A stretch of 64,000 nt of DNA from Microbacteriaceae bacterium (GTDB lineage: Bacteria; Actinomycetota; Actinomycetes; Actinomycetales; Microbacteriaceae). Shown here piece after piece: positions 18,594 through 28,155 of the stretch. The stretch spans positions 1 to 64,000 of the forward strand of contig JANXTR010000023.1 in NCBI GenBank assembly GCA_025352325.1, read 5' to 3'. Made by a program: the position numbers and the translations under genes. Below the pieces are notes generated by a model that made no database searches, was not told the DNA's origin, and saw only the letters and a program-made list of their open reading frames with translations. The stretch's first letter is position 1, and each line of letters opens with the position of its first letter.

Positions 18594-19945
18594 GCGGCCC
18601 CCCGGATCGCGGTCAGGCCGCGGTCGAGATCGGCGAGCAGGTCATCCAGATCTTCGATGCCGATCGACACGCGGAGCGTTCCCGGCCAGATGCCTGCCTG
18701 ACTGAGTTCCTCGTCCGTGCGCAGATTGTGGCTGGTGCTCGCCAGGTGCAGCACGAGCGAACGAACGTCGCCGAGGTGCGTCATATGCGTGAAGACGTCG
18801 AGCGCGTTGATGAAGATGCGCGCCGCATCCACCCCGCCGCGCAGCGTGAACGAGAACACCGAGCCCTGGCCGTCCGGCAGGTAGCGCTCGGCGAGCGCGT
18901 GGAAGGGGCTCGACTCGAGACCCGAGTAGTCGACCGAGTGCACCTCGGGCTGCTGTTCGAGCCAGCGTGCGACGCCCAGGGCGTTCGCCGACTGCCGCTC
19001 GACCCGCAGCGACAGCGTCTCGAGGCCCTGCTGGATGAGGAACGCGTTCAGAGGGGATGCCGTCGGCCCGAATCGCGGCGCCATCACGTCGCGCAGGTAC
19101 GCGATCCGGGCCAGTCCGCCCGCCCGCTCGGCGAAACTCGGGCCGCCGAGCCGACCGCGGTCGGTCAGCTGCGGGAAGAGGTGGCCGCTGCGGTCCACGT
19201 CGAACCGCCCGTTGTCGACGATCACCCCGCCCAGCACCGCACCGTGGCCGGCAAAGAACTTGCTCGCCGAGTGCACGACGATGTCAGCCCCGTGCTCGAG
19301 CGGACGCACCAGGAACGGCGTGGCGAGGGTGCTGTCGACGATGAGCGGGATGCCGTGCGCGTGCGCCACCGCGGCGATGGCCGCGATGTCGAGGATCTCG
19401 TTCTTCGGATTGGGGATGGACTCCGCGAAGAGCGCCCGCGTCGTGGGGCGGATGACGCGCTCCCACGCGGCGGGATCGTTCGCATCATCCACGAAGTCCG
19501 TCTCGATGCCGAACCGCGGCAGGTTGTCGAGCAGCAGCCCGCGGGTGCCCTCGTAGATGCTCGACGCGGAGACGATGTGCTCGCCCGACTGCACGAGCCC
19601 GAGCAGCGCGAGCACGACGGCGGCCTGGCCGCTGCCGACCAGCAGCGCCTCGGCGCCGCCCTCAAGCGCGGCCACCCGGCGCTCGACCGCCTCGTTCGTC
19701 GGGTTGGCGACGCGGGTGTAGGAGTAGCCCTCGCCCGAACTGAACAGCTGCTCGGCCTGATCGAAGTCGTCGAGTACGAAGCCGGCCGTCAGGTAGATCG
19801 GCGTTTGGCGTGGCGTGATGCGCGGCGACTCGACCTTGATTGCGTCTGTAGCCGGATCAGCGCTCGAGCGCGCGTCGCCGTGCAGCTGCTGGGTCGCGAA
19901 ACCGCGTCGTGCGCCGACGCGTTGCTCGATGGAACGGTTGCTCAT
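18590..19945 (-). CDS. metY: O-acetylhomoserine aminocarboxypropyltransferase / cystathionine synthase family
   Basis: FATQQLHGD..., YTRVANPTNEAVERRVAALEGG, PLD-site SASKFFAGHG, LGDVRSLVLHLASTSH. Confidence 0.88.
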   Translation of the reverse strand: MSNRSIEQRVGARRGFATQQLHGDARSSADPATDAIKVESPRITPRQTPIYLTAGFVLDDFDQAEQLFSSGEGYSYTRVANPTNEAVERRVAALEGGAEALLVGSGQAAVVLALLGLVQSGEHIVSASSIYEGTRGLLLDNLPRFGIETDFVDDANDPAAWERVIRPTTRALFAESIPNPKNEILDIAAIAAVAHAHGIPLIVDSTLATPFLVRPLEHGADIVVHSASKFFAGHGAVLGGVIVDNGRFDVDRSGHLFPQLTDRGRLGGPSFAERAGGLARIAYLRDVMAPRFGPTASPLNAFLIQQGLETLSLRVERQSANALGVARWLEQQPEVHSVDYSGLESSPFHALAERYLPDGQGSVFSFTLRGGVDAARIFINALDVFTHMTHLGDVRSLVLHLASTSHNLRTDEELSQAGIWPGTLRVSIGIEDLDDLLADLDRGLTAIRGAA

Positions 19946-20059
19946 GGTGATATTTAGAGTGACATGCGCTCAGTGGAGAGCGAAGAAATGCTAAGCACTG
20001 TTACTTCACAGTTCGTCACGCGAGGTGCTCCACCGGGTTCGCATGCCTAGCCTCGCTCC

Positions 20060-20701
20060 ATGAGCACACCGTCACGACCCCTGCGCGTCGTCGCCGTCTC
20101 CGGCAGCCTCACGGCTCCCTCGCGCACCACCGCACTGGTCGAGGAGATCGTCGCCGCCTTCGTCCGCGCCGTCCAACCGACAACCGAGGTCGACGCCCAC
20201 ATCATCGCCCTCAACACGCTCGGCCCACACCTGGCCGGCGTGCTGAGCCGCAAGGCCCTGCCGCCGATCGCCGAGGAGGAACTGCAGCGCATCGAGAACG
20301 CCGACCTCCTCATCGTCGCCACCCCGGTCTACCGCGCCTCGTTCACCGGCCTGTTCAAGCACCTCTTCGACTTCGTCGACCAGTACGCCCTCGTCGACAC
20401 CCCGGTCCTGCTGGCCGCGACCGGCGGTAGCGAGCGCCACGCGCTGATCATCGAGCACCAGCTGCGGCCGCTCTTCGGCTTCTTCCAGTCGCTCGCGCTG
20501 CCGGTCGGCGTGTACGCCCACGACTCCGACATCGTCGACTACGCCGTCGCCGACACCGCCCTGACCGAGCGCATCGAGAAGGCCGTGGCGCGGGGTCTCC
20601 CCCTGATCCGGTCCAGCTTCGCCGAGCGCGAGAGCATCGAGCGCACCCTCGCCGGCGAGACGGTGGACGTGGAGGTCGCGGAGATCGTCACGATCGACTG
20701 A
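20060..20701 (+). CDS. NADPH-dependent FMN reductase (MsuE-like)
   Basis: VVAVSGSLTAPSRT, ATPVYRASFTGLFKHLFDFVD. Confidence 0.85.
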   Translation: MSTPSRPLRVVAVSGSLTAPSRTTALVEEIVAAFVRAVQPTTEVDAHIIALNTLGPHLAGVLSRKALPPIAEEELQRIENADLLIVATPVYRASFTGLFKHLFDFVDQYALVDTPVLLAATGGSERHALIIEHQLRPLFGFFQSLALPVGVYAHDSDIVDYAVADTALTERIEKAVARGLPLIRSSFAERESIERTLAGETVDVEVAEIVTID

Positions 20702-20719
20702 CCCGCGTTGCCGCCGGCG

Positions 20720-22675
20720 CTAGCGAGCCGTCGGGATCCACACCCGCATCGTCGATGGCCCGCGCTGCGCCCACGAGTGGTACGGGCGCATGGATGCCTC
20801 ACTGGATGCTTGGGGCGTGGGTGTCGAGGCGTCGTCGCTCCCCCGATACGCCCAGTCGCGGTCGGGCGACTCCACGGCTCGAAGCTGCACGATCACCCGG
20901 CCATCAGACTCGCGCAACGGGGTCGACAGATCCAGTTCGAGCCGTTCGAGGGGATCCGACCCGACGATGTCCACCGACTCCAGGCACAGCACCTCGGGAC
21001 CGCGCTCGACCGCCACGCAGCCGCGCACGGCGTCGATGCGCGGGTCCGGAACCACGATCCGCGGCGCCATCGGGAGCACGAGTTCGATGACGTCTCCCGC
21101 AGCGAAGGATTCGGTGACGTCGGCGTAGCCAGGTCCGACCGTCCGTTCGACGGTCTCGCCGGTGGCCGCTCGGTAGCGGAGCCGCGCGGACGCGGCCCAC
21201 TCGGGGACTCGGAGCGAGATGGTCCAGGGCACGGCACTTTCGACGCCGTCGGCGATGCGCACGAGAACCGCGCCGTCCCGCGGGTAGGCCGTCTCGATGT
21301 CGAGTTCGACCGCCTGCCCCCCGGCGAGCGAGGTGCTGATCGAGCCCGAGGCGTACTGGTGCAGCTGGATCCCCCGATCGTCGATGGTCGCAACGTACGC
21401 AGCGAGGCTGGCGAGCGTGCGCGCGACGTTCGGGGGGCAGCAGGACACCTCGAACCACGGGGCGCGCTGCGACGACGAGGCCCGCGACGAGATCCGGTCG
21501 GGATCGGCCGGCTGACCCGCCTCCCGCTGATGGAGGGTGTTCGAGTAGTAGAACGAGGTACCGTCCTTCGACGGCGAGGTCGCCACCACGTTGAAGAGGG
21601 TGCGCTCGATCAGGTCCGCGTAGCGCGCGTCCCCTTCGCTCAGGAGCAGGCGCCAGCTGAACATGATGGAGGCGATCCCGGCGCAGGTCTCGGAGTACGC
21701 ACGGTCCGGCGGCAGCTCCCAGTCCGCGCCGAACGCCTCGTCCTGGTGGTGCGAGCCCTGCCCTCCCGTGATGTAGGTCCGACGGGCGACCGTGGCCGCC
21801 CACTGCGACTTCAGCGCGTCCAGCAGACCGGAATCGCCGCCGTCGACCGCGACATCCACCGCACCCGCCGCCAGGTAGTTCGCCCGGACGGCGTGCCCCC
21901 GCAGAACCGTCGCCTCGCGCACCGGCACGTCATCCTGGAAGTAGGAGCGGCCCCACTCGATGTCTGCCAGGGTGCGGTGCCCGCGACGCGCGATGAAGAG
22001 CTCCGCCTGCACGGCGTAGCGCTCCTCACCCGTCGCGCGTGCGAGCTCCGCGAGTCCGACTTCGACCTCCGCGTGGCCGCAGACCGACCGGATGCCCGAC
22101 TCGCCGAACACCTCGCACACGAGATCGGCCGCCCGCCGCGCCATCTGCTCGAGCCCGTCATCGGCACCCGGGGCGGCGCGCATCCTCGCGACCGCGGCCT
22201 GGAAGAGATGGCCGAGGCAGTACAGCTCGTGACCCCACTCCAGGTTGGACCAGCGCGGCGCCTGCCCGGCGTGACCGAAGTTGGTGTTGAGGTATCCGTC
22301 ACTCTCCTGCGCCGAAGCGACGCGGGACACGATCGAGCGGAAGGTCGCCTCCCAGCGGGCCTTCGTCGTCGGGTCGAGCGCGGGCTGACCCAGCGTCCAT
22401 GCGATGGCCTCCAGATACTTGTAGACCTCGGAGTCTGAGAACTCGCGACCCGAGCGGTCGTCTGCGGAGCCGCCATCCGCCACCAGATCGAAGTTCGCGA
22501 TCCAGCCCTCGCGCTCCAACCAGTGGCCGATGTGTGGGAGGGTCGCCCCGAGGTTGACGGCCTGGCGCTCGCCCCAGAACCCGCCCGAGAGGGTGACCGC
22601 ATCCACCCCCAGCGGGCGGAGGCGGGAGGTCGCCGGCACGACGGGAGCGACGGCCTGGCGGATGAAGACGGACAT
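20720..22675 (-). CDS. Glycoside hydrolase family 127-type (beta-L-arabinofuranosidase-like)
   Basis: GGFWGERQAVNLGATLPH, GHELYCLGHLFQAAVA, SCCPPNVARTLASLAAY. Confidence 0.9.
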   Translation of the reverse strand: MSVFIRQAVAPVVPATSRLRPLGVDAVTLSGGFWGERQAVNLGATLPHIGHWLEREGWIANFDLVADGGSADDRSGREFSDSEVYKYLEAIAWTLGQPALDPTTKARWEATFRSIVSRVASAQESDGYLNTNFGHAGQAPRWSNLEWGHELYCLGHLFQAAVARMRAAPGADDGLEQMARRAADLVCEVFGESGIRSVCGHAEVEVGLAELARATGEERYAVQAELFIARRGHRTLADIEWGRSYFQDDVPVREATVLRGHAVRANYLAAGAVDVAVDGGDSGLLDALKSQWAATVARRTYITGGQGSHHQDEAFGADWELPPDRAYSETCAGIASIMFSWRLLLSEGDARYADLIERTLFNVVATSPSKDGTSFYYSNTLHQREAGQPADPDRISSRASSSQRAPWFEVSCCPPNVARTLASLAAYVATIDDRGIQLHQYASGSISTSLAGGQAVELDIETAYPRDGAVLVRIADGVESAVPWTISLRVPEWAASARLRYRAATGETVERTVGPGYADVTESFAAGDVIELVLPMAPRIVVPDPRIDAVRGCVAVERGPEVLCLESVDIVGSDPLERLELDLSTPLRESDGRVIVQLRAVESPDRDWAYRGSDDASTPTPQASSEASMRPYHSWAQRGPSTMRVWIPTAR

Positions 22676-22678
22676 GGA

Positions 22679-23539
22679 TTACCCCTTGAAGGCGCCGGAC
22701 AAGAAGCCGCGCACGTAGTGACGTTGGAGGACGAGGAACAGCACGATGCACGGCAGAGCCAGCACCACGACTCCGGCCTCGGTGGCGCCGTAGTCGACGA
22801 TCCCTTGCACCTGGACGCGCAGGTTCGCGACGGCGAGCGGCAGCGTGAACTTGTCGGAATCGTTGATGAGGATGAGAGGTGCGATGAAGTCGTTCCACGC
22901 CGCGAGGAAGGCGAAGAGGCCGACCGTGATCATCGACGGTTTGACCGCCGGGATCAGCACGTGCCACAGAGCGCCAAACGACGAAGCGCCGTCCACCATC
23001 GCCGCCTCGTCGAGCTCGCGCGGGATCGACTCGAAGCCGATCCGCATCATGAACGTCGCGAACGGCAGCTGGAACATCGTCATCACGAGCGCGACGCCGA
23101 CCAGGGTGTTCTGCAGTCCGACGGCCGTCAGAATGACGTACAGCGGAATCAGCACGGTCGCGTACGGAACCATCAGGATCGCCAGGGTGCCGAGGAACAG
23201 CAGATTCTTGCCCGGGAACCGGAACCGCGCGAAGGCGTAGCCGCCGAGCAGCGAGATCACGAGTGTCAGCACCACCGTCAACAGCGAGACGAACACCGAG
23301 TTCGCGAAGTACTGCACGATCCCGGCCTGGTAGTTGCCGAGCGTGACGTAGTTGCCAAAACCCCAGCCGTTCACCTGGCTCGTCCCGGCTTTCGGTGCGA
23401 CCGAGGAGACCGCCGTCCAGATCAGCGGGTAGAGGAAGATGAGGGCAAGGCCTCCGGTCAGCACCCAGTACGGGGTGCGCAGCAGGAGGCTGCCGATCGA
23501 GAGCATCCGCCGGTCCTGTCGGCGCGAGGCGATGGTCAT
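22679..23539 (-). CDS. Carbohydrate ABC transporter permease (MalG-type)
   Basis: EAA motif DEAAMVDGASSFGALWHVLIPAVKP; six TM. Confidence 0.92.
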   Translation of the reverse strand: MTIASRRQDRRMLSIGSLLLRTPYWVLTGGLALIFLYPLIWTAVSSVAPKAGTSQVNGWGFGNYVTLGNYQAGIVQYFANSVFVSLLTVVLTLVISLLGGYAFARFRFPGKNLLFLGTLAILMVPYATVLIPLYVILTAVGLQNTLVGVALVMTMFQLPFATFMMRIGFESIPRELDEAAMVDGASSFGALWHVLIPAVKPSMITVGLFAFLAAWNDFIAPLILINDSDKFTLPLAVANLRVQVQGIVDYGATEAGVVVLALPCIVLFLVLQRHYVRGFLSGAFKG

Positions 23540-24456
23540 GATTCCTCCGGCGCTCGACGGAACGAGCGGATTTGCGCGATGTTGATGATGACCAGCGCAA
23601 CGAGCACGATCACCGAGATGGCCGCGGCGATCCCCAGGTCGTTCTGCCCTTGGAACGCCACGTTGTAGATGAGCTGCACGACGGTGATCGTCGAGTTGTC
23701 TGGCCCGCCCTTGGTCAGGATGTAAAACTGCTCGAACGCGAGCAGCGAGCCGGTCACGCAGAGCACGGTGGCGAGAGCCAGCGTGGGCTTGAGCAGGGGA
23801 AGCGTCACCCAGGTGAAGGTCTGCCGACGCGAGGCGCCGTCAATGCGCGCGGCCTCGTACACCTCGTCCGGGATCCCCTGCAACCCGACGAGTATGAGCA
23901 GCATGTAGAAACCGGCGAAGCGCCACACGATGAGGAAAACGGTCGAGAACAGCGCTCCGTTCGGGGTGCCCAGGAACGTGAAGCCCCAGGACTTCATGAG
24001 CTCGGCGAAGGGCCCGGCGAACGGCGAATACAGCACGTAGAAGAGAAGAGAGGCGGAGGCCAGGCCCAGGGCGCTGGGGATCAGGAAGGCGGTGCGCAGG
24101 AAGCCCTTCCAGCGACTCGACTCCTGCACGAGCAGGGCGAGCCCCAGCCCGAGGCCGATCAGAAGCACCGTGGCGAGCACCGTGTACTTCAGGGTGAAGA
24201 CGATGGAATCCACGAAGAAGCGGTTCGTCACCGCCTTCTGGTAGTTGCTCGGGAAGTTGACCCCCTGGTTGCCGCTCAGAAGGGGCCAGTTCGACCCCGA
24301 CATCTGGAAGACCAGCAGCAGTGGGATGACGAAGAGGACGAGAACGAAGATCGCTGTCGGTGCCGCGTAGGCCCAGCCCTGCAGAGCGCTGCGCCGGGAT
24401 CGGGTGGTCGAGAACCGACTGCCCCGTTTCGTCGGGGCGTCCGCAATGACGCTCAT
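23536..24456 (-). CDS. Sugar ABC transporter permease (MalF-type)
   Basis: EAARIDGASRRQTFTWVTLPLLKP; six TM. Confidence 0.92.
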   Translation of the reverse strand: MSVIADAPTKRGSRFSTTRSRRSALQGWAYAAPTAIFVLVLFVIPLLLVFQMSGSNWPLLSGNQGVNFPSNYQKAVTNRFFVDSIVFTLKYTVLATVLLIGLGLGLALLVQESSRWKGFLRTAFLIPSALGLASASLLFYVLYSPFAGPFAELMKSWGFTFLGTPNGALFSTVFLIVWRFAGFYMLLILVGLQGIPDEVYEAARIDGASRRQTFTWVTLPLLKPTLALATVLCVTGSLLAFEQFYILTKGGPDNSTITVVQLIYNVAFQGQNDLGIAAAISVIVLVALVIINIAQIRSFRRAPEES

Positions 24457-24518
24457 AGTGTGCCTCTCGGGATGCGTCGGCCGGCGACGCGCGCAGCGCC
24501 GCCGGCCGACATGGATGG

Positions 24519-25826
24519 TTACTGCGCGAGGACCGCGGTCACCGCGTCATTGTCTTTTGCCACGCCCCCGCCGTCACCCAGCACCGCGTTGCGGACCAGA
24601 CTCAGCCACGGGCTGTCGCTCGCGTTGAAGGCCTGCTGGAAGTTGAGCGCGACCGGGGTCTCGCCCTCCCCGGCGACCTTGTTGATGGTCACCACGCGCG
24701 GGTCCTTTTCCGAGTACTGGTTGTTCGCCAGGTCGGAACGCGAGACGACGTCGCCGTCCTTGGCGAGCACGCCGACCTGCGCGTCCTTCGACATCAGCCA
24801 GGTCATGAAGTTCCAGGCCTGCGCGGAGTGTTTCGAGTCCTTCGAAATGCCGATCCCATCGCCGCCGACGAAGGTGGATGCGCCGCTCTTGATCCCCGGG
24901 ATGCCGGCGACACCGGCGTCAAAGGTGGTCGAGGAGAGGAGCGTTGCCGGGTAGAACATCAGGCCGACCTTCCCCTGGGTGAAGCCAGCCGTCCACGTCG
25001 GGCCCGCCTCGTCCTTTGAGGACGGCAGCACCGCGCCGGAGTTCCAGAGGTCGCGCCAGATCGCATACTCGGCCTTGGCATTCGCACTGGCGAGGAGGGC
25101 CTTCGTGCCCGCCTCGTTCATCACCTGATCCCCGGATGCCCAGATCGTCGGGAACCAGGTGAACACCAGGCAGCCGCCGCAGTTGAGTCCGGTCGCGGTG
25201 CCGTAGGTGTCAGGGATGTTGAGCGCCTGGATCTTCTTGGCGTCCGCGGCGTACTCGGCGAGGGTCGCCGGGGCGGTGTCGGGATCGAGTCCGGCCTTCT
25301 TGAACAGTTCTTTGTTCCAGAACAGCATCGAGAGATCGAGCACGAACGGCAGCACGTGCTCCTTGCCGTCGAGGGTTCCGGCTTTCAGGTGCCCCTTGTT
25401 GATCGCGTCCTTGTACGGTAGGGCGTTGATCTTCGAGGTGAGGTCCTGGAAGAGGCCGGCCTTCGACCAGTTCGGGACGTAGACGATGTCGGCGGCGAAC
25501 AGGTCGGGCAGGCTCTTCGATCCGGCAGCAGCCCCCACCTTGGCGACGTAGTCGTCATTGGGAACGACGGTCAGCTTGACCTGGTTCTTGTGGCTCGAGT
25601 TGTACGCGGCGACCAGGAGCTTCGCCTGCTTCTCCAGTGGAGCGCGGGTCCAGAGGGTCAGGGTCGAACCGTTGTCGGTTCCGGTCTTGCCCGCGCCGGC
25701 GAGACTGTTGTCGGAGGTGCTGCCGCCTCCGCTGCTGCACGCGGCCATGGCGATCATCAGTGCGCCTGCCGCGACGAATGCCGTGATCTTCCGCACTCGA
25801 CGGGTGATGCGGTGGGGACTCTTCAC
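24519..25826 (-). CDS. Extracellular sugar-binding lipoprotein
   Basis: Lipobox-like LMIAMAACSSGGGS; solute-binding family 1 pattern. Confidence 0.92.
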   Translation of the reverse strand: MKSPHRITRRVRKITAFVAAGALMIAMAACSSGGGSTSDNSLAGAGKTGTDNGSTLTLWTRAPLEKQAKLLVAAYNSSHKNQVKLTVVPNDDYVAKVGAAAGSKSLPDLFAADIVYVPNWSKAGLFQDLTSKINALPYKDAINKGHLKAGTLDGKEHVLPFVLDLSMLFWNKELFKKAGLDPDTAPATLAEYAADAKKIQALNIPDTYGTATGLNCGGCLVFTWFPTIWASGDQVMNEAGTKALLASANAKAEYAIWRDLWNSGAVLPSSKDEAGPTWTAGFTQGKVGLMFYPATLLSSTTFDAGVAGIPGIKSGASTFVGGDGIGISKDSKHSAQAWNFMTWLMSKDAQVGVLAKDGDVVSRSDLANNQYSEKDPRVVTINKVAGEGETPVALNFQQAFNASDSPWLSLVRNAVLGDGGGVAKDNDAVTAVLAQ

Positions 25827-25912
25827 GAGGGTGCTTCTCCTTTGTGCTCTGCGTTGAGCGGGCCGAGATGGCCCGGTACTGTGGGGAAAACATCGCGCCT
25901 CTTTGAAACTTT

Positions 25913-25928
25913 CCGAAACCGCTTTCGG
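25913..25928. promoter_or_regulatory. Palindromic LacI-family-type operator CCGAAACCGCTTTCGG
   Basis: Perfect 6-bp arms CCGAAA/TTTCGG in the intergenic region of divergent SBP and LacI genes. Confidence 0.6.
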
Positions 25929-25979
25929 TCAGAGTAGAGCCTGCCAGTCCTGGGTGTCAAGTCGCCAAGTGAAGTAGTG

Positions 25980-25989
25980 TGAGCGCTCA
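25980..25989. promoter_or_regulatory. Palindrome TGAGCGCTCA, candidate LacI-family operator
   Basis: Perfect 10-bp palindrome just upstream of the LacI-type gene; resembles a lac operator core. Confidence 0.5.
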
Positions 25990-26004
25990 AGAGAAAGGCA
26001 TTTC

Positions 26005-27036
26005 ATGGTACAGCGAGAGGGCCGTGCCGAGCGCCGTGTCGCCACGCTGAGCGACGTCGCTCAGCGTGCGGGCGTGTCCCTGGCCACGGCGTCGAAGGCC
26101 CTGAACGGCCGCAGCGAGGTCGCCCCTGCGACACGCCAACGGGTGATCGCCGCCGCCGAGGAGATCAGCTTCACCCCGAACCAGTTGGCCCGCAGCCTCG
26201 TCGAGAACCGGACGCGCACCGTGGGACTCCTCACCAGCGACCTCGAGGGTCGTTTCGTCCTGCCGATCCTGATAGGCGCCGAGGACGCGTTCGGCGCCGG
26301 CCGGGTCGACGTGTTCCTCTGCGACGCGCGCGGCGACGCCGTGCGCGAGCGCCACCACCTGAACGCACTCCTGGAACGCCGGGTCGACGGGATCATCGTG
26401 GTCGGCAGGCAGACCGACCCGAGACCCTCGCTCGGTCATGAGTTGCCAGTTCCGGTCGTCTACGTCTACGCGCCCTCCGACGACCCGAGCGACCTCTCGC
26501 TGACCCCCGACAACCGCGCGGGCGGGCGGCTCTCGGTCGAACATCTGATCGCCTGCGGTCGCTCGCGTATCGCCTACATCAGCGGCGATCGCTCCTACGT
26601 CGCGGCGCGGGACCGGGTGGAGGGTGCGCTCGGAGCTCTCGACGACGCCGGCCTCGAGCTGGTCGGGGAGGTCATGTACTCGGAGTGGTCGGAGCACTGG
26701 GGCCGCGACGCCGCCGCGATGCTCCTGACGAAGCACCCCGAGATCGACGGGATCGTGTGCGGCTCCGACCAGATCGCGCGCGGCGCCATCGACACGCTCC
26801 GCGACCTCCGCCGGGCCGTGCCCGACGATGTCGTCGTCATCGGCTTCGACAACTGGGAGATCCTGGCCACCAACTCCCGCCCCGCACTCACCACGATCGA
26901 CGCGAACATGCAGGAGCTCGGACGAACGGCCGCGCAGCGCATCTTCGAGGCGATCGACGGCGAGGTCACCGAGCAGGGCATCCACTATCAACCGGTGCGG
27001 CTCGTGATCCGCGGGTCGACCATCGAGCGCCGCTGA
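26005..27036 (+). CDS. LacI family transcriptional regulator
   Basis: ATLSDVAQRAGVSLATASKALNGRSEVAPATRQRVIAAAEEI. Confidence 0.95.
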   Translation: MVQREGRAERRVATLSDVAQRAGVSLATASKALNGRSEVAPATRQRVIAAAEEISFTPNQLARSLVENRTRTVGLLTSDLEGRFVLPILIGAEDAFGAGRVDVFLCDARGDAVRERHHLNALLERRVDGIIVVGRQTDPRPSLGHELPVPVVYVYAPSDDPSDLSLTPDNRAGGRLSVEHLIACGRSRIAYISGDRSYVAARDRVEGALGALDDAGLELVGEVMYSEWSEHWGRDAAAMLLTKHPEIDGIVCGSDQIARGAIDTLRDLRRAVPDDVVVIGFDNWEILATNSRPALTTIDANMQELGRTAAQRIFEAIDGEVTEQGIHYQPVRLVIRGSTIERR

Positions 27037-27097
27037 AAATCACCAGCGAGCCGAGGCCGAAGTTGATCCCGCGCACCTCCGAGTGCTCGAATGAACC

Positions 27098-28105
27098 ATG
27101 ACCGACCCGACCCGCACCGTCGCCGTTGTGATCAACCCGAGCAAGTTCGACGATCCCGAGGCGACTCGGGCGCAGGTCGACGAGTTCGCCCAGGGCGCCG
27201 GATGGAATGCTCCGCGGTGGTTCGAGACGAGCAAGGACGACTCGGGGGCTGCCGCCGCGGAGGAGGCGATCGCGAAGAAGCCCGACCTGGTCTGCGCGAT
27301 GGGCGGCGACGGGACCGTCCGCGCGGTCGCGGGGGTGCTGCGCGGCACGTCGATCCCCTACGGACTGTTGCCGAGCGGAACCGGCAATCTGCTGGCTCGC
27401 AACCTCGGCATCCCGATCGACAACCTGGACGACGCCCTGCAGGTGGCGTTCCGAGGTCAGAACCACGCGATCGACGTCGGCCTCGCGACCTTCGACGACG
27501 GTGTGGAGCGCACCTTCGTCGTCATGGGCGGCGTGGGCCTCGACGCGACCATCATGGACAACACAGACGAGGACCTCAAGAAGAAGGTCGGCTGGGCCGC
27601 CTACGTGGCCGCCGCAGGAATGAACCTGATTGGAGGCTCGTTCGGGGCGTCGATCACCGTCGATGGACAGAACGAGGTCAGCCAAGACGCCCTGATGGTG
27701 CTCGCCTGCAATTGCAGCTCGGTCGTGGCGGGCATCGAGCTGGCTCCCGGCGCCGAGCTCGACGACGGGCGTCTCGACCTCGTCGTGCTGCGGCCAAACA
27801 TCGTCACCGGCTGGGTGGGCGTCGCGATCGATGTCGCGACTGGTATGCGCAATGGGATCGGCTCGCTGAAGCAGTGGTCCGGCCGCGAGTTCGAGTTCGA
27901 GCTCGACAAGCCGGTGCTCTCCGAGCTCGACGGTGATCCGACCGGCGAGACCCGCACCGGGCGCTTCGGCGTCGACCCCGGAGCGCTGCTCGTGCGGCTG
28001 CCGGTGCCGGCCAAGCGCATCCCCGGCCTGCGCGGACCGGCCGGCGCCGTGAACGGCGACGCGGACGACACCGCGACCGACGACATCGCCCTCGAGCGCG
28101 GCTGA
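27098..28105 (+). CDS. Diacylglycerol kinase catalytic-domain protein (YegS/DgkB-like)
   Basis: VVINPSKFDD, CAMGGDGTVRAVAGVL, GLLPSGTGNLLARNL. Confidence 0.9.
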   Translation: MTDPTRTVAVVINPSKFDDPEATRAQVDEFAQGAGWNAPRWFETSKDDSGAAAAEEAIAKKPDLVCAMGGDGTVRAVAGVLRGTSIPYGLLPSGTGNLLARNLGIPIDNLDDALQVAFRGQNHAIDVGLATFDDGVERTFVVMGGVGLDATIMDNTDEDLKKKVGWAAYVAAAGMNLIGGSFGASITVDGQNEVSQDALMVLACNCSSVVAGIELAPGAELDDGRLDLVVLRPNIVTGWVGVAIDVATGMRNGIGSLKQWSGREFEFELDKPVLSELDGDPTGETRTGRFGVDPGALLVRLPVPAKRIPGLRGPAGAVNGDADDTATDDIALERG

Positions 28106-28115
28106 GCGCGGACAT

Positions 28116-28133
28116 TCTCAGAGACATCTGAGA
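28116..28133 (+). promoter_or_regulatory. Direct-repeat site TCTCAGA-gaca-TCTGAGA
   Basis: 11-bp-periodic repeat 22 nt before the ATG at 28156; -10-like CAGGGT at 28144. Confidence 0.6.
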
Positions 28134-28155
28134 GGGATCTCGTCAGGGTGATCGA

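Noticed and set aside
19945-20060. SAM riboswitch upstream of the metY-like gene
   Set aside because: Leader is only about 115 nt and I could not recognise a SAM-I, SAM-II or SAM-IV core; an Infernal/Rfam scan would decide.
20708-22438. 576-aa plus-strand ORF opposite the GH127-type gene
   Set aside because: High-GC mirror ORF: Arg/His/Gly/Asp-rich, no family features, fully antisense to a well-supported gene. The same applies to 2149-3678, 4763-6424, 53420-54838, 42591-44630 and 60828-62738.
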